A DNA stretch of 64,000 nt from Adiantum capillus-veneris (Eukaryota > Streptophyta > Polypodiopsida > Polypodiales > Pteridaceae), in assembly GCA_014529385.2 (NCBI GenBank), contig CM043960.1, positions 33,211,396 through 33,275,395 of the forward strand, in the 5' to 3' direction. Both the position numbers and the translations under genes were made by a program. A model generated the notes under the pieces. It saw only the letters and a program-made list of their open reading frames with translations. It ran no database searches and had not been told where the DNA came from. Of this stretch, positions 1 through 10,600 are shown in pieces; the stretch's first letter is position 1; each line of letters starts with the position of its first letter.

Positions 1-130
1 AATCTGGGAGGAATTTTGGGATTTTGAGTTGACCAGTGTGTTCAGAAGGTAGGGTCTACCCTAATTTCGACTGGAAAGTGGAAATTTGGCAATATCTTGA
101 CAGGATAAGGCCAAATAGACTGAAATTGCC

Positions 131-835
131 AGACATCCTATCCAAATAGTGCCAAAACATTATTTTGAGACCAAAACCATAAGATGGCTGCATGAGCATG
201 TCTTGCATGATATATTGAGTGAATGAAAGGGGTTTTACCTCATTTGGGTAAGAAAATTGGATTCAAAGCGGACGTTAGCACTTTTGACTGAAAAAACAAA
301 AACAACTGAAATTTGGGACTTTTGACATCCAAACCAAAATCTAAGCATACCACTCGGTTACTGACATCAAGGGGAAGCTGTGGGACAAATCTGGGGTCAA
401 ACATGCCAAATAGACATCCACGCGTAGGATGTCTTCTGAGTGATTTGGGACTCCAAACTGAATTCTGAATATACCAAAGTGATCAGCAACTCAAGGGGAG
501 TCTGGGCTTTGAGTTTGAAGCCATTCTGATGAAAAAGACATCCTACGCATAGGATGTCTAATGCAAGAAATTGAAGCCAAACTTTGACTTTGAGCATAGT
601 AAGGTGTTATATAGCCTAAGGCAAGACTCCTAGTCAATTTTGGTCCAATTTGGAGTTGATTAGACTGATCAATATCAGCAACAGGCTGTCGGAACATATT
701 TCTGACTCATTGACCAGCTAATAGGTGTCCAAACCAAAAAGTAAAAGCAGCTGTCAGCTCAGCACAACAAGGGGAAACAACAGTGCAAAAATCCAAGCAA
801 AACACAGCAGGAGACATCCTACGCGTAGGATGTCT
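131..835. repeat. Pal1 palindrome array 1 (upstream of gag)
   Basis: Copies of a 24-bp palindrome (AGACATCCTACG followed by its own reverse complement) lie at 412-434 (one base missing), 536-559 (one mismatch) and 812-835 (perfect). A half copy, AGACATCCTA, is at 131-140. Spacings are 281, 124 and 276 bp. Text just before copies is also shared, for example TTCTGATGAAAA before 536 and before 7468. This marks a degenerate tandem repeat whose palindromic core is best kept. The array lies in the untranslated leader before gag. Confidence 0.9.
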
Positions 836-1244
836 ATTGGGACATACTGCAAGGAAAATTTGACCTGGCATAGACAGTGAGATTCTATTTGGCTTAGGGG
901 TTTCAGAACGTCTTTCAGAAGTGAATTTGGACCTTGTTTTCCCATTTGATGAAGCAAAGATTGAATTCAGACTTTTTCGCATAAATTGACCAACATCTGA
1001 GGGAAGTACTGTTTCAGATTAGCAAACCTAATCCAGAACATCAGCAGTGCATAAAATACAGTAGTGGTTGAGATTAACTCTCTAGTTATACCAATCATTA
1101 CTAAGATAACCTCTAGCAGATAAATGCTTTGATTCAATTGCCAAAATTAAAACGCTTGTGTACAGGTATATTCAGCAACAAAGCAAGAAGCTGAGCAGAA
1201 ACTGACCTTTGCCAGGTGAGTGGTTGGATTTGTGATAAATTGCA

Positions 1245-3200
1245 TTGATAAGTTTGATGAATTTAAGATCAGGAAGATACATTGTTAGAGACCAGAAGGT
1301 GGCAGGTGACCAAGGTAGCTTAGTGTCCACCGAAGAGAGTGTAACTCAGGCAAGGCTAGATCCGCTAGCACTGATTATTGAAGAAGGTAGTGATACTGAC
1401 ACTTCGTCAAACAAATATTTCTTCATGATGGGTAGTCAACAGCCAGGAGGTTTCACCTATGATGGACCTATACGAGGAGGAAGCACCTCCCAAAATCCTT
1501 TGAATGATTCCAAGCTCACGGTGATCTTCTTAGAGGGAACAAACTTGAGAGGAGCCCTAGTCTATTCTGACTATCGAGACCGCAAGTGCATTTGTATCGA
1601 AGAGAGGCCAGCTCCCAGATTGGAGATAATCCGAGTGTATGATGATGGAGATAGATTCCGAGACGAAAAGGGGAACCACTATTTAATAGTTAGTAACCCT
1701 GAAGATTACAACAGATATGGAGATAACGTGGCGAAAGGGAAAATGGTTTCAAAAACTCAAGAACCGCCACCAAACATTGATTGGCCTGGAGCTATTTTTA
1801 TGTATGATAAGAAAACAATGAGGGTTTCAACTTATAACAAAAACGTGGGAATCTACAAGCATGAGAGTGAGGGTATAGTCTCTTACTTTCGCAGCAAAGA
1901 ACCATACGTAAACGAATTAAGCAAAGATAAGGTTCTTTACTTATTCTCTTATGAAACTGCTACGGGGAAGGGCATAGTTTTTGTTGATAGATACGGGCGA
2001 GAATACCAACATATTCTCCCAGAGGAAGTAGAGAGAGCAACAGGCCCAGGAGCATCAGCATATGCCCCTGAGGAAGTGCCAAGAGCCGCCTACACCCCAA
2101 GCAAGTCAACGAATCTTTTTTCAGATGAGTATGACGCTACCTCACATTCCACCCGACCGCAAGCATTCAACAACCAAGACCAACCCTCAAACCAACCATC
2201 ATTGCAGCCATGGCTTCGACAGAGTGCAACAATGGAATCAGACCGAAACCGAGATGGTTATCAAGCCGCACGAGGGCTCAGGGATTTGCAAGAACCACCA
2301 CTCTATTCAAGGTATCAGGCAGAGAGTAAGCCAAAAACACAAGGGTCAACAGAGCCTGGAGGACCACCCATAGAACGAGTTCGAAGAGAAGAACCACCTT
2401 CATCGAGAACCGTTAGAAATTATGGTTTAGGAGCACCACTGGGAGAGGAACCAGCCTATTATAGAAGGCCTGAGGAGGTATATCGACTAGGACGGGGGGA
2501 TCCAATGATGAGGTTTGTAGACCATCGAAGAATTAGACCTTCTCAAGTGCAAAAATGGGTAAACAAGAAATACACAGGAAGCAGAGACCCAAGAGATCAT
2601 GTAGCAGCCTTTGTGCGCGTAATTAGAGCCGAAGAGGTGTTAGATTTTCCTACCCAATTTGCAGGGTTTGGACTAACCCTAGAGGATGATGCTGCCACTT
2701 GGTTTGACTCTGTAGAGCGTAGAGACTTTGTTTCGATGGAAGAAGTGTTTGACGAGTTTATCGAGGAATTCTCTCAAAGGGGGATAGCTCATAATACCGT
2801 CTCACAGATCCATAAATTCAAACAGAAAGATGGAGAATCTGTACGAAAGGCAGCCCTAAGACTAAAAAGATATGTTAAGTTCTGTCCGGTTGAAGAACTG
2901 CCAACTCAGTCCAGACTTATGCTGATATTCATCCAAGGACTAAGGAATGCAGATCTCCAGAAAGACTTACATATGAAAAGGAGCACGAGGTTGAATGAGT
3001 TGACCAAAGAGGCTCTTTACCTTGTGGACAATTGTGCGGTCTACAAAGAAGGGGAGTTCAAGGACCTTGATGACGATTCGTCTTCACAACAAAGTGGAAG
3101 CAAGTCTTCTAAGACAACACCGAAAGGAGAAGTAGCGGTAAATCAGGAGCAGCTTGTAGATGAAGTGCTAAAAAAGATCAACTTGTACGCCAAACCCTAG
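1245..3200 (+). CDS. Pal1 gag protein, 651 aa, intact
   Basis: Uninterrupted ORF. Residues about 420-600 carry a retrotransposon gag (capsid-like) domain: the block GFGLTLEDDAATWFDS, then EFIEEFSQRG, HNTVSQIHKFKQK and FIQGLRNADLQKDL matches plant Ty3 gag and aligns closely with Pal2 gag. Residues about 180-265 form an N-terminal block ending VDRYGREY that Pal2 gag also has (VDKYGREY), with a similar charged block near residues 125-150. A second Met at 1257 gives MNLRSGR, close to common plant gag starts, and may be the real start. There is no CCHC zinc knuckle; the frame stops at 3198-3200 just where an integrase stub begins, so the knuckle and most of pol appear deleted. The role would be particle assembly and RNA packaging. 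The only long intact Pal1 gene besides the W-x-P-K ORF. Confidence 0.85.
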   Translation: MISLMNLRSGRYIVRDQKVAGDQGSLVSTEESVTQARLDPLALIIEEGSDTDTSSNKYFFMMGSQQPGGFTYDGPIRGGSTSQNPLNDSKLTVIFLEGTNLRGALVYSDYRDRKCICIEERPAPRLEIIRVYDDGDRFRDEKGNHYLIVSNPEDYNRYGDNVAKGKMVSKTQEPPPNIDWPGAIFMYDKKTMRVSTYNKNVGIYKHESEGIVSYFRSKEPYVNELSKDKVLYLFSYETATGKGIVFVDRYGREYQHILPEEVERATGPGASAYAPEEVPRAAYTPSKSTNLFSDEYDATSHSTRPQAFNNQDQPSNQPSLQPWLRQSATMESDRNRDGYQAARGLRDLQEPPLYSRYQAESKPKTQGSTEPGGPPIERVRREEPPSSRTVRNYGLGAPLGEEPAYYRRPEEVYRLGRGDPMMRFVDHRRIRPSQVQKWVNKKYTGSRDPRDHVAAFVRVIRAEEVLDFPTQFAGFGLTLEDDAATWFDSVERRDFVSMEEVFDEFIEEFSQRGIAHNTVSQIHKFKQKDGESVRKAALRLKRYVKFCPVEELPTQSRLMLIFIQGLRNADLQKDLHMKRSTRLNELTKEALYLVDNCAVYKEGEFKDLDDDSSSQQSGSKSSKTTPKGEVAVNQEQLVDEVLKKINLYAKP

Positions 3201-3219
3201 GCTAAACAGCCCAAGTGGT

Positions 3220-3741
3220 GTGCTCTTGAACAAAAATGGAGAATGGACAGGGCATGAGCTCTCTTCAAGAAGTGATGATCTTAAAAATCTAGATGAACTC
3301 CGCTTACGAGCTGTCGCTTCAATCTATGCTAAAAAGAGAAGACAAAAAGAATTTTTTGACAAACATGTGCGTACCAAAGAGTTTAAAACAGGTGATTACG
3401 TACTTGTTTATACCTTCAAGCAACATGCCAAGAAACTTAAAAAGCGGGGGATGGGACCATTTGTGATTAGTGATCTATCACAAAGTGGAGCTGTCAAGCT
3501 TGCTACATTAGCAGGTGAAGAAATGCCAAACTAGATTAGTGGATGTCGACTGAGGAGGTATCATCTACCACTCACACAGGAGATGCTCCAACAAATTCAT
3601 CAAGAAAAAGAAAGAACGAAGGAAAAACAAAGAGTACGAGAAGAAGCTCAAGCCGAAGCACAAGACGCATTGCAAAAAGACGGCTTCTGCGACAACAACA
3701 ACAAAGTGGAACACCATTGTGAATCAATGCCATTCGACTGA
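3220..3741 (+). pseudogene. Integrase C-terminal stub of Pal1
   Basis: The segment reads ELRLRAVASIYAKKRRQ, then FFDKHVRTKEFKTGDYVLVY, a GPFVI block and ISGCRLRRYHLP. This is the familiar end of plant Ty3 integrase (RVRxxxFKxGDLVL ... GPF). One in-frame TAG at 3532-3534 interrupts it; the frame then runs on as a charged Glu/Lys/Gln tail to TGA at 3739-3741. The protease, RT, RNase H and the integrase zinc finger and DDE core that should precede it are missing: only about 20 bp separate it from the gag stop. I read this as one internal deletion from the end of gag into integrase. It shows that the next ORF lies downstream of integrase in the ancestral layout. Confidence 0.75.
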
Positions 3742-3746
3742 CGAGG

Positions 3747-4820
3747 TTGGAGGAGGAAACAGTGGAGCCAATAATTGAGGTCAAAGTGGGCAGCAATCAA
3801 GTTGAATCAACAACATTGCTTGATTCAGGTGCTCAAGCAAATTTGATCTCTAACGGATTATACCAACAGCTCAAAGTAGCAGGTCAACTTCATCCTACTC
3901 CTCAAGTGCTGGAAAGTAGCACATCACACTCGTTGAAAACATTGGGATGGACTATATTGCATGTACAGGTACATCAATATATTTATCCACACAAATTCTA
4001 TGTGGTGACAGACGAAAGCACACAACACTCAATGATGCTGGGGAAACCTTGGCAAAAAGCATACAATGTACAGATAGATTGGAAAGCAAAGGCAGTCAAA
4101 ATTCAGGACGAACATGAACAACAGGTGATAGCTTTTGCTCAGCAATACCAGCATGATCAACTGCAAGCCATGCAATCACTGAAAACAAAGCCAAAAGCAC
4201 AAAGGCCATTAAAGAACAACATGATACCCACGACCAACAATCAGGTAAAAGCCAACCCTGCTAATTACAGACATATGAAGTCATCGGCCGCAATGCAAAG
4301 ATGTAGGCTACCAAAACAAGGTAAACAAGTATGGATGCGGAAGGATAGAAATGCCATAAACGACAACAAAAAAATTCCAACAAAGCAGATGGTTCAACCA
4401 CAAACCAAGGTCATCAAACAGATATGGATCCCAAAGAAAATGCTTAGCCATAACCCAAATGTCACTCACATTTGGATACCAAAGCAAAAGCCAAAGGAAC
4501 TCCCTTCAGTACAAGCAACAACGGAAAGCAAATGGCTGCATTTCAAAAAGGAAAACCAACATATGTGGATGCCAATGAAAGACAAAACAGTGGCAAACAA
4601 AAAAATGCCAAACCATCTACAAAGATCGGTAGCAACAAAATACCAATGGAAAGCAAAGGCAATACGGCCCATAACCATTCCGGCCCAACCAATTATATCC
4701 TTAGGAACAGTGTCAGCAAAGCAATTGCCATTTGCAAAAAAGAAAATTAAACAGAGAGCAGTAGAGTTACAGCTGTTACTTGCAAAGAAAGCAGGATACC
4801 TCGACGGCGAATGCCAATAA
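3747..4820 (+). CDS. Retropepsin-like protein with W-x-P-K motifs, 357 aa
   Basis: Residues about 1-125 look like a retroviral-type aspartic protease: LLDSGAQANLIS keeps the Asp-Ser-Gly-Ala active site near residue 26, followed by a beta-rich stretch and MLGKPWQ as the usual second ILG motif. Residues about 150-357 are basic and Lys/Gln rich. They carry spaced Trp motifs: VWMRK (about 195), IWIPKK (about 227), IWIPKQK (about 242) and MWMPMK (about 272). Similar motifs follow retropepsin-like domains in Pal2 and Wpk3. Position after the integrase stub means this is an extra 3' ORF, not the usual gag-pol protease. Function of the Trp repeats is unknown; nucleic-acid or protein binding is only a guess. 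The ORF is open, but an upstream start is possible because the region before 3747 is rearranged. Confidence 0.7.
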   Translation: MEEETVEPIIEVKVGSNQVESTTLLDSGAQANLISNGLYQQLKVAGQLHPTPQVLESSTSHSLKTLGWTILHVQVHQYIYPHKFYVVTDESTQHSMMLGKPWQKAYNVQIDWKAKAVKIQDEHEQQVIAFAQQYQHDQLQAMQSLKTKPKAQRPLKNNMIPTTNNQVKANPANYRHMKSSAAMQRCRLPKQGKQVWMRKDRNAINDNKKIPTKQMVQPQTKVIKQIWIPKKMLSHNPNVTHIWIPKQKPKELPSVQATTESKWLHFKKENQHMWMPMKDKTVANKKMPNHLQRSVATKYQWKAKAIRPITIPAQPIISLGTVSAKQLPFAKKKIKQRAVELQLLLAKKAGYLDGECQ

Positions 4821-4969
4821 GCATCTTGCTTATTCCCTTCTCTTGCACAACATTAATTTTTCCATGCATTGACAGAGTATGCATAAAATAGGGCCACATT
4901 AATCGGCCAGGCATTAGCACAACTGTTTCAACCTATGCACGGCACATACTCCGAGGCGATACCATGTCG

Positions 4970-5007
4970 TCCGGGAGGACTCCGGCTAGGAGGGGGGGAG
5001 GCATTCT
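4970..5007 (+). promoter_or_regulatory. Internal polypurine-tract-like run
   Basis: The run GGAGGGGGGGAGG follows a small inverted repeat (GTCC-GGGA-GGAC), much as the 3' polypurine tract at 11118-11134 follows a hairpin with loop GGGA. It is not followed by an LTR start. Pal2 has a comparable internal run at 59988-60001, also soon after its W-x-P-K region. It could be a central plus-strand primer or the scar of an older 3' end. Confidence 0.35.
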
Positions 5008-6199
5008 AGAGGCACTCTCAAATGCGGAACCAATAACAGAAACAACAAAAAAGGGCATGATTTTCGACTATTTTAAGGGTTGTTGTTTGATTGAGAAATT
5101 TTCTGGAGTAACCCAAGTACATATGCCCTTATATAGCATGAAGCTATAGGTATATGGGGCCAAACGCCAAATCAAGCCCCTAGGTGTGTGTATATAAATA
5201 GAAATAGCCATTTTTCAGGCAAAATATTGGTAAAACGGAGAAATCCGGCCATAAAAATTGCATGTGAGTGTATATAATGTGTTGCCGTGATGTTTGTGAT
5301 TTATTATGATTTTTGGGGGATTTTCTAGGTTGGATTTGCTATTTTCCTTTTAATTTTGCTAATTTTCGGCAGAAAAACTTCAAAAATAAAAAAAGCAGGT
5401 GAAAAACAGTCGTAATGAAAAACAAAAAATATGGGGGTTGACCAGTGACTATAGGAAAACCTATGGTACAGTGGGGGTGCAATTATGAGACTGGAGCAGA
5501 AAGCATGTTTTGGCCAGGTTTTGACCGAAATGCCAAATTTCTGGTAAACAGAGCAAATGGAGTCCAAATCAAGAAATTTTTGAGCCTAAACCGCATCTCG
5601 TGAGAAGATAGGAGCACATGTCAAATTTCATGAAAAGTGGTTCGGGGACCTCCATTATAAGAAATTTTCACCCCATTTTCAGCTCATTCTCACTATTGAC
5701 TTTGTGGAGAGAGCTTCTGCCACCTAGAGCGGATCAACCTTCCAGTAGCTTCTACGATGCACATGACTACCCGACGAGCTCCAGACATGAGAGGTAGGCT
5801 CACCACCTTGAGCTTTTCGCGCATGTTTGTCATTATGTCGCGAAAACTAGCGTAGGGGTCACACACAAAGCGGGCGGTAGAGACCTACAAGTAGAGACGG
5901 TGGCCTAACGGCTAACCCGAAAGCAACAAGACTTCATCGGCAGCTTACCCTAGTCTAGGAGACCAGTCCTGGATAGCCAAAGGCAGTAGGAAACCATCGG
6001 GAAAAACCCTAATTCCCAGAAACCCGCAAGAGGCCACCAAATGGGAAATCGGCGAAACGGCGACCAAATGCTACCAAAATTCATGGGTAGGAGCATCTCG
6101 ACATGCTCGACAAGTCTATATGACCCGCATGACCAAAAAGTGACCCGAAGCAGCACTAAACTTCAGAAACGGCATTAGACACACAAAGCGTCAATTTGC

Positions 6200-6220
6200 A
6201 CTTGCGGCTAAACCGCAAGT
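6200..6220 (+). other. Perfect 8-bp stem hairpin
   Basis: ACTTGCGG and CCGCAAGT are exact reverse complements separated by CTAAA. It lies in the Pal1 spacer. It could fold in RNA; no terminator or promoter context is seen. Confidence 0.5.
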
Positions 6221-6612
6221 CCGTTTGCCACCAAACTTCACGAGCGGCTTTCCTAGGCCATCAACAACCAAGTCCTATGGTGGTAGACCACCACAAATCA
6301 TCAAAGGTATGTAAACGCAACCACGGGTGCTTCTAGAGCGACAAATTGCCAATTGGAGCTCCGGTGAAGCCAAAGTTGACAAAAACCATACGGCAAGGAT
6401 CCCCAAGGGATCGGGAAGCTATGGAGACCAACATCGAGAAATTTCATCGCCAAAAAGCACTCCAAAAGTCAAAAAACGTATCGGAGTCTCTGAAGTCCAC
6501 ACAGGGAGTTATACTCTATCCATTTGACTTTTTTGTTGAAATTAGGCTCAAAAGGGACTTAGGAAGGCAAAGGGCAAGCACTGGGAGCACCAGCAATGCA
6601 AAAATCATCAGG

Positions 6613-7491
6613 AGACATCCTACACGTAGGATGTCTCAAGGGCACTTTGTGGCACAAACTCCATCATTTTTTATCATGCACATGTTCTGAATGAAATTTA
6701 CAAGCCATACACCAAGTTTCATCACATTTGGACCAAGTTTGACCTCATATGCATGAAAAAAACGCAAAGTTAGGGCATAGAGGCAATAATGGGCCATTCA
6801 CCTACCAAATCTTGTCAAAATCCCATGAAACTTGCACAACACATTCACCAACACATCAGCAAACAATCTGTGTGGTCAGGTAGAAAAAATGATGAAATAG
6901 ACATCTTACGCGTAGGATGTCTAATTGACCTTTTTGACATGCAATGGATGTTTTATCATTACAGATCAAATCACCTCATCATCAGGAGCCCATATATCAA
7001 GTTGGAAGCCATTCTAATTACTTTTGACCCGCAACACCCTCAGGAAACACTTTTTGAGCCCAAAAACACCTCACAGAGCCTTACAAGCATCAAATCCTGT
7101 CTAAATTCAAATCCAAGAACATGGCCATGTTCCATAGGCCAAGGACAACCCACAGAACAAGTTTCATGTCATTTTGATGAAAAAGACATCCTACGCGTAG
7201 GATGTCTCCAGCATAAATTTAGCCTTCTGTGCAAAGAATGACATCATGGGAGCCAATACCATGGTGCAATGAGCCCATATACCAATTTTCAACCCATTTG
7301 GACATCAATTGCTACCTATGATGGACATTCTACCCAAATTGTGACCTAAAGCCTGAATCAGCCCAAAAACCCACTTTTTGATATCCAAATCCAAATCCAA
7401 GCATATAGCCATGTTCCATGAGCCTTACACTACCTGCATGTCAAGTATGAACCAATTCTGATGAAAAAGACATCCTACGCGTAGGATGTCT
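6613..7491. repeat. Pal1 palindrome array 2 (upstream of the extra ORF)
   Basis: Four copies of the 24-bp palindrome lie at 6613-6636 (one mismatch), 6899-6922 (one mismatch), 7184-7207 (perfect) and 7468-7491 (perfect). Spacing is 286, 285 and 284 bp, a strikingly even period. Flanking phrases recur (GATGAAAAAGACATCC before the last two), showing a 285-bp tandem repeat in which the palindrome is best preserved. The array ends 165 bp before the ATG of the extra ORF. It is the same repeat as array 1, so one leader-like unit sits before each coding block. Confidence 0.92.
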
Positions 7492-7656
7492 AGATGGAAA
7501 ATTTTGGCCAAATTTGCACTATGAGCACATGCACAGCTTCACAAGTTCCATTTAAGCTTTATTTTCAATTTTCAAGTCATTTGGATAAGTAAAACTCAGT
7601 TTCGCAGCTAATATGGAAAAAACGCTAACTTCGGACTACTAAGTGCAACAGGATCT

Positions 7657-10600
7657 ATGGCCGCCTCAAAGTCACCGGCAAAGAAGAAAAGAATGACCAT
7701 CAAGGATTATCTGGACGAAGTGGAACCCTTTGTCATTCCAGAAGGAACACTAAAGCCCACCAGCACCTGGATACAAGAGGATCTGTTGGAGTCCAATGAC
7801 CTAAAGATCTACCAGGGAGTGTTCAAAGACAATGAAGGCAATGTCATAGAGCTACCAATGCTTCCTAGAGAACTCAATGAGTTTGTACGAAGCAAAATGG
7901 CCGGCTACTTGGAGAAAATTGACCTCCACAACTACTTCGAAGCAATACCGGCAGGGGTGGACATCAAAAGAGTCTGGGAGTTTGTAACAAGCATCAAAGA
8001 GGATGGAGTGGCCAAGGTAACAGATTTACAAGGCAGACCAGATACAAAGATAATAATCACTGAGCGGGTTGTAGCCCATGCACTAGACCTCTCCAATGAG
8101 GGAGACAGTGTAACAAAAAGAAGGGATGAAGTCAAGGTGTACAAAGAGAAAAAGGCAAATTACACCTTTGAAGACATTGCCAACCCAAAGGTGGCAATCA
8201 TGAGCCAATTATACAACCAGTACTTCCACATGTGCACGAAGAGGCCACAGAAGTACAGGATGCCGCCAGGTGCAATTGCCACAACGTTTACTTGGGCAAT
8301 GACAAAAGGCACCCCAAAGATAATCAACTATGCGACATATATACATGACAGCTTAGTAAAGATGGGCAACAAAAAGCCAACCTATATAGTGCCAGGAGAG
8401 CTGATCACCAAGGTGGTTTATGGGGCACTACATGCAAAAGGAAGGTGGCCCGACCCCCCATCTCACAATGATTGGCTGAGTGTAAAAGAAGACAAGGAAG
8501 ATGAGCCGCAAAGGGCACCAAGGGTGGCTACAAGGTTGAAAAGACGGCTAGAGCCAGTTGAAGAGGAGCAACCCAAGAAGAAGAAAGGAAAGAAAGAGTT
8601 TGCTCAAGTGCCGACAAAAGAGACAAGGTCACAAAAAGCGGCAAGACTAGAGAGGCTGATGGAGAGTTTCCGAGCAGAGAGAGCCCTCAAGGGTGATTTA
8701 AACGAACTCTGGAAGCCATCTCTTGAGTCTATGTCCGGATCGTCCAGAAGAGTGCAAAGGGACCTCTTTGAAGATTATATCAAGAATTTCGAGATTCTTG
8801 ATGCTGCAGCAGAAAACATTCCCCATATCCCGTTCACAGAGGAGGAAGTAGAGCAGATAAGGCAGAAACTGCTAGATGAACGAGAAAGCCAAGAAAGAAA
8901 AAGAAAAACATAAGCAGACACGGACATAAAGGGCAAACCTGCAACTTTACCAGCCAGTCCTAAACCCAGCCCACCGCCCTCACCACCTCCTAGCAGCCCT
9001 CCAGAGGAAGACAAGGAGGCTGAGGACAAACAAGAAGAAAGGCAAGCAGAGAAGCAAGAGCAAAGGCAGGAACCTGAGCCAAAAGAAGAGGCCAAGCCTG
9101 AATCTCAACAAAAAGGATTAGATGAGGCCTATTATGCATTTTTGGACCTGCTAGCTACAGGCTATACGAAGGAAGAAGCCGCCACAGTCGCATTCGACTT
9201 GGCGAGGACAGGGCCTAAAGAACAGATGCAAGGCATCAGGCTAGTTGAGCTAAAAGAAATTGCTACCGACACAGTAGACCTGCACCCGCCCTCCAATGAC
9301 TGGGATGTGGTGATGACAAAACTAGCCGGATTGAGGGCACAATTTATGGCTTCAGAGAAAGAACTGACAACTCTCAAAACCATTGAAGAACAGATAAAAA
9401 AGGAAGTAGATTCTCTGCAGGCACAAAGCCAAAGGCAAAAGGAGAGAGAAGATGACCTGCAAAGGCAACGGCTCTACAAAACTGCCAAGAAATGGAAGAA
9501 GTAAATCAGGAAGCAGTAAAAAGAATACAAGCAGCTGAAGAAGAGTGTCAGCAGCTCAGCAAGTCATTGCGAGATGCCGAAAGAGAAAGAGATAATCTGA
9601 CACTACAGCTGGCAGAAGAAACAAAAGAAGTAGAGGCCATGAGGAATGCCAAGGAAAAAGCAGAGATAGAACAAGAAGCAAGCCTGGATGAAGTCCTTGA
9701 GCTCAAGGACCAATTAAAAGTCAAAGATCAAACCATCCAGAGACTGCGAGCATCACCTGCTAGAGTCAGAGCTACGAGCTCGACTCAAATCATTTTCGAG
9801 AGTCAACTATATGAAGAGCAAATGCAGGAACTTCAAAAGGAGCTAACTCTCGAGAAAAAGCAGAGATTGATGATGGCTGAAGGTTCTATAGTAATGCAAA
9901 CAAGAATGGAGGAGGGCCAAAAAGCCCTGCAAGAAGAAGTGGAAAGCATGAAGATAAAGCTCGAGGAGGTGGAAAGAATAAACGCTGAACTTAATGACCT
10001 CCTCGTGAATATGGGTGGACAAGCTGAAGCGGAAAAGCAAACACTCCTCAAGAAAATTGAGGATTGAAAGGCCAGCAAGGAGGAGAGGTAGAAAGCTCAG
10101 GGCCAGCCGCCAATGAGGGCATCGACCTCAAAAATGTGGCAGATCCTGTGGACACACCCATGCAAGAGGAAAGCATAGCAGGATCCTCTCAAGAGCCACA
10201 GGATCTAACACAAGAAGAGGAGGAAAAATTGCGCAAGGCAATAGAGGAAGAGCTCAGAGAAACCATGAAGGAAGCCTTGGAGTGGGAGCAGAGGGTCTTC
10301 AAATCTATGACCATTCAGAAGATCGACGCCAGCAATCTCACGCGCGAGTGGCTTCAACCCTCTCTCCCATATCCATTGCTGAAATATGAGGCAGCTACAA
10401 TAAACAAGCGGATCAGAGAAGAGCCAACGGTACCTCTCTACAATGCAGACACCTGGAAGCCAGAAGGAGTTAAGCTTATAGTGGATTCTCAACCAAAGTG
10501 GAGGAAGGCTTGGTTTACAAAGTACCCACAATACCTAATCCATCTGGTAGAGGCACCTAAAGATATCAGAGACAACCTCAGCTTATGTCCTCTATCAAGG

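Larger units (their letters stand above)
4821..6612 (+). other. Pal1 non-coding spacer
   Basis: No convincing coding region. AT-rich sequence runs to about 5700, then a more GC-balanced stretch (5700-6300). Two small structures can be supported. A purine run near 4990-5007 resembles a polypurine tract and follows GTCC-GGGA-GGAC (4970-4981). A perfect 8-bp stem with a 5-nt loop lies at 6200-6220. Beyond these I see nothing that identifies the origin of this DNA. Confidence 0.6.

Noticed and set aside
391-982. Minus-strand small ORFs near the window start
   Set aside because: They overlap the palindromes (their ILRVGC and HPxRRMS pieces are palindrome translations), and lack other support.
6613-7491. 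Regularly spaced palindromes as a CRISPR-like array
   Set aside because: Spacing is about 285 bp with related, not unique, spacers, and the setting is a plant retroelement leader.
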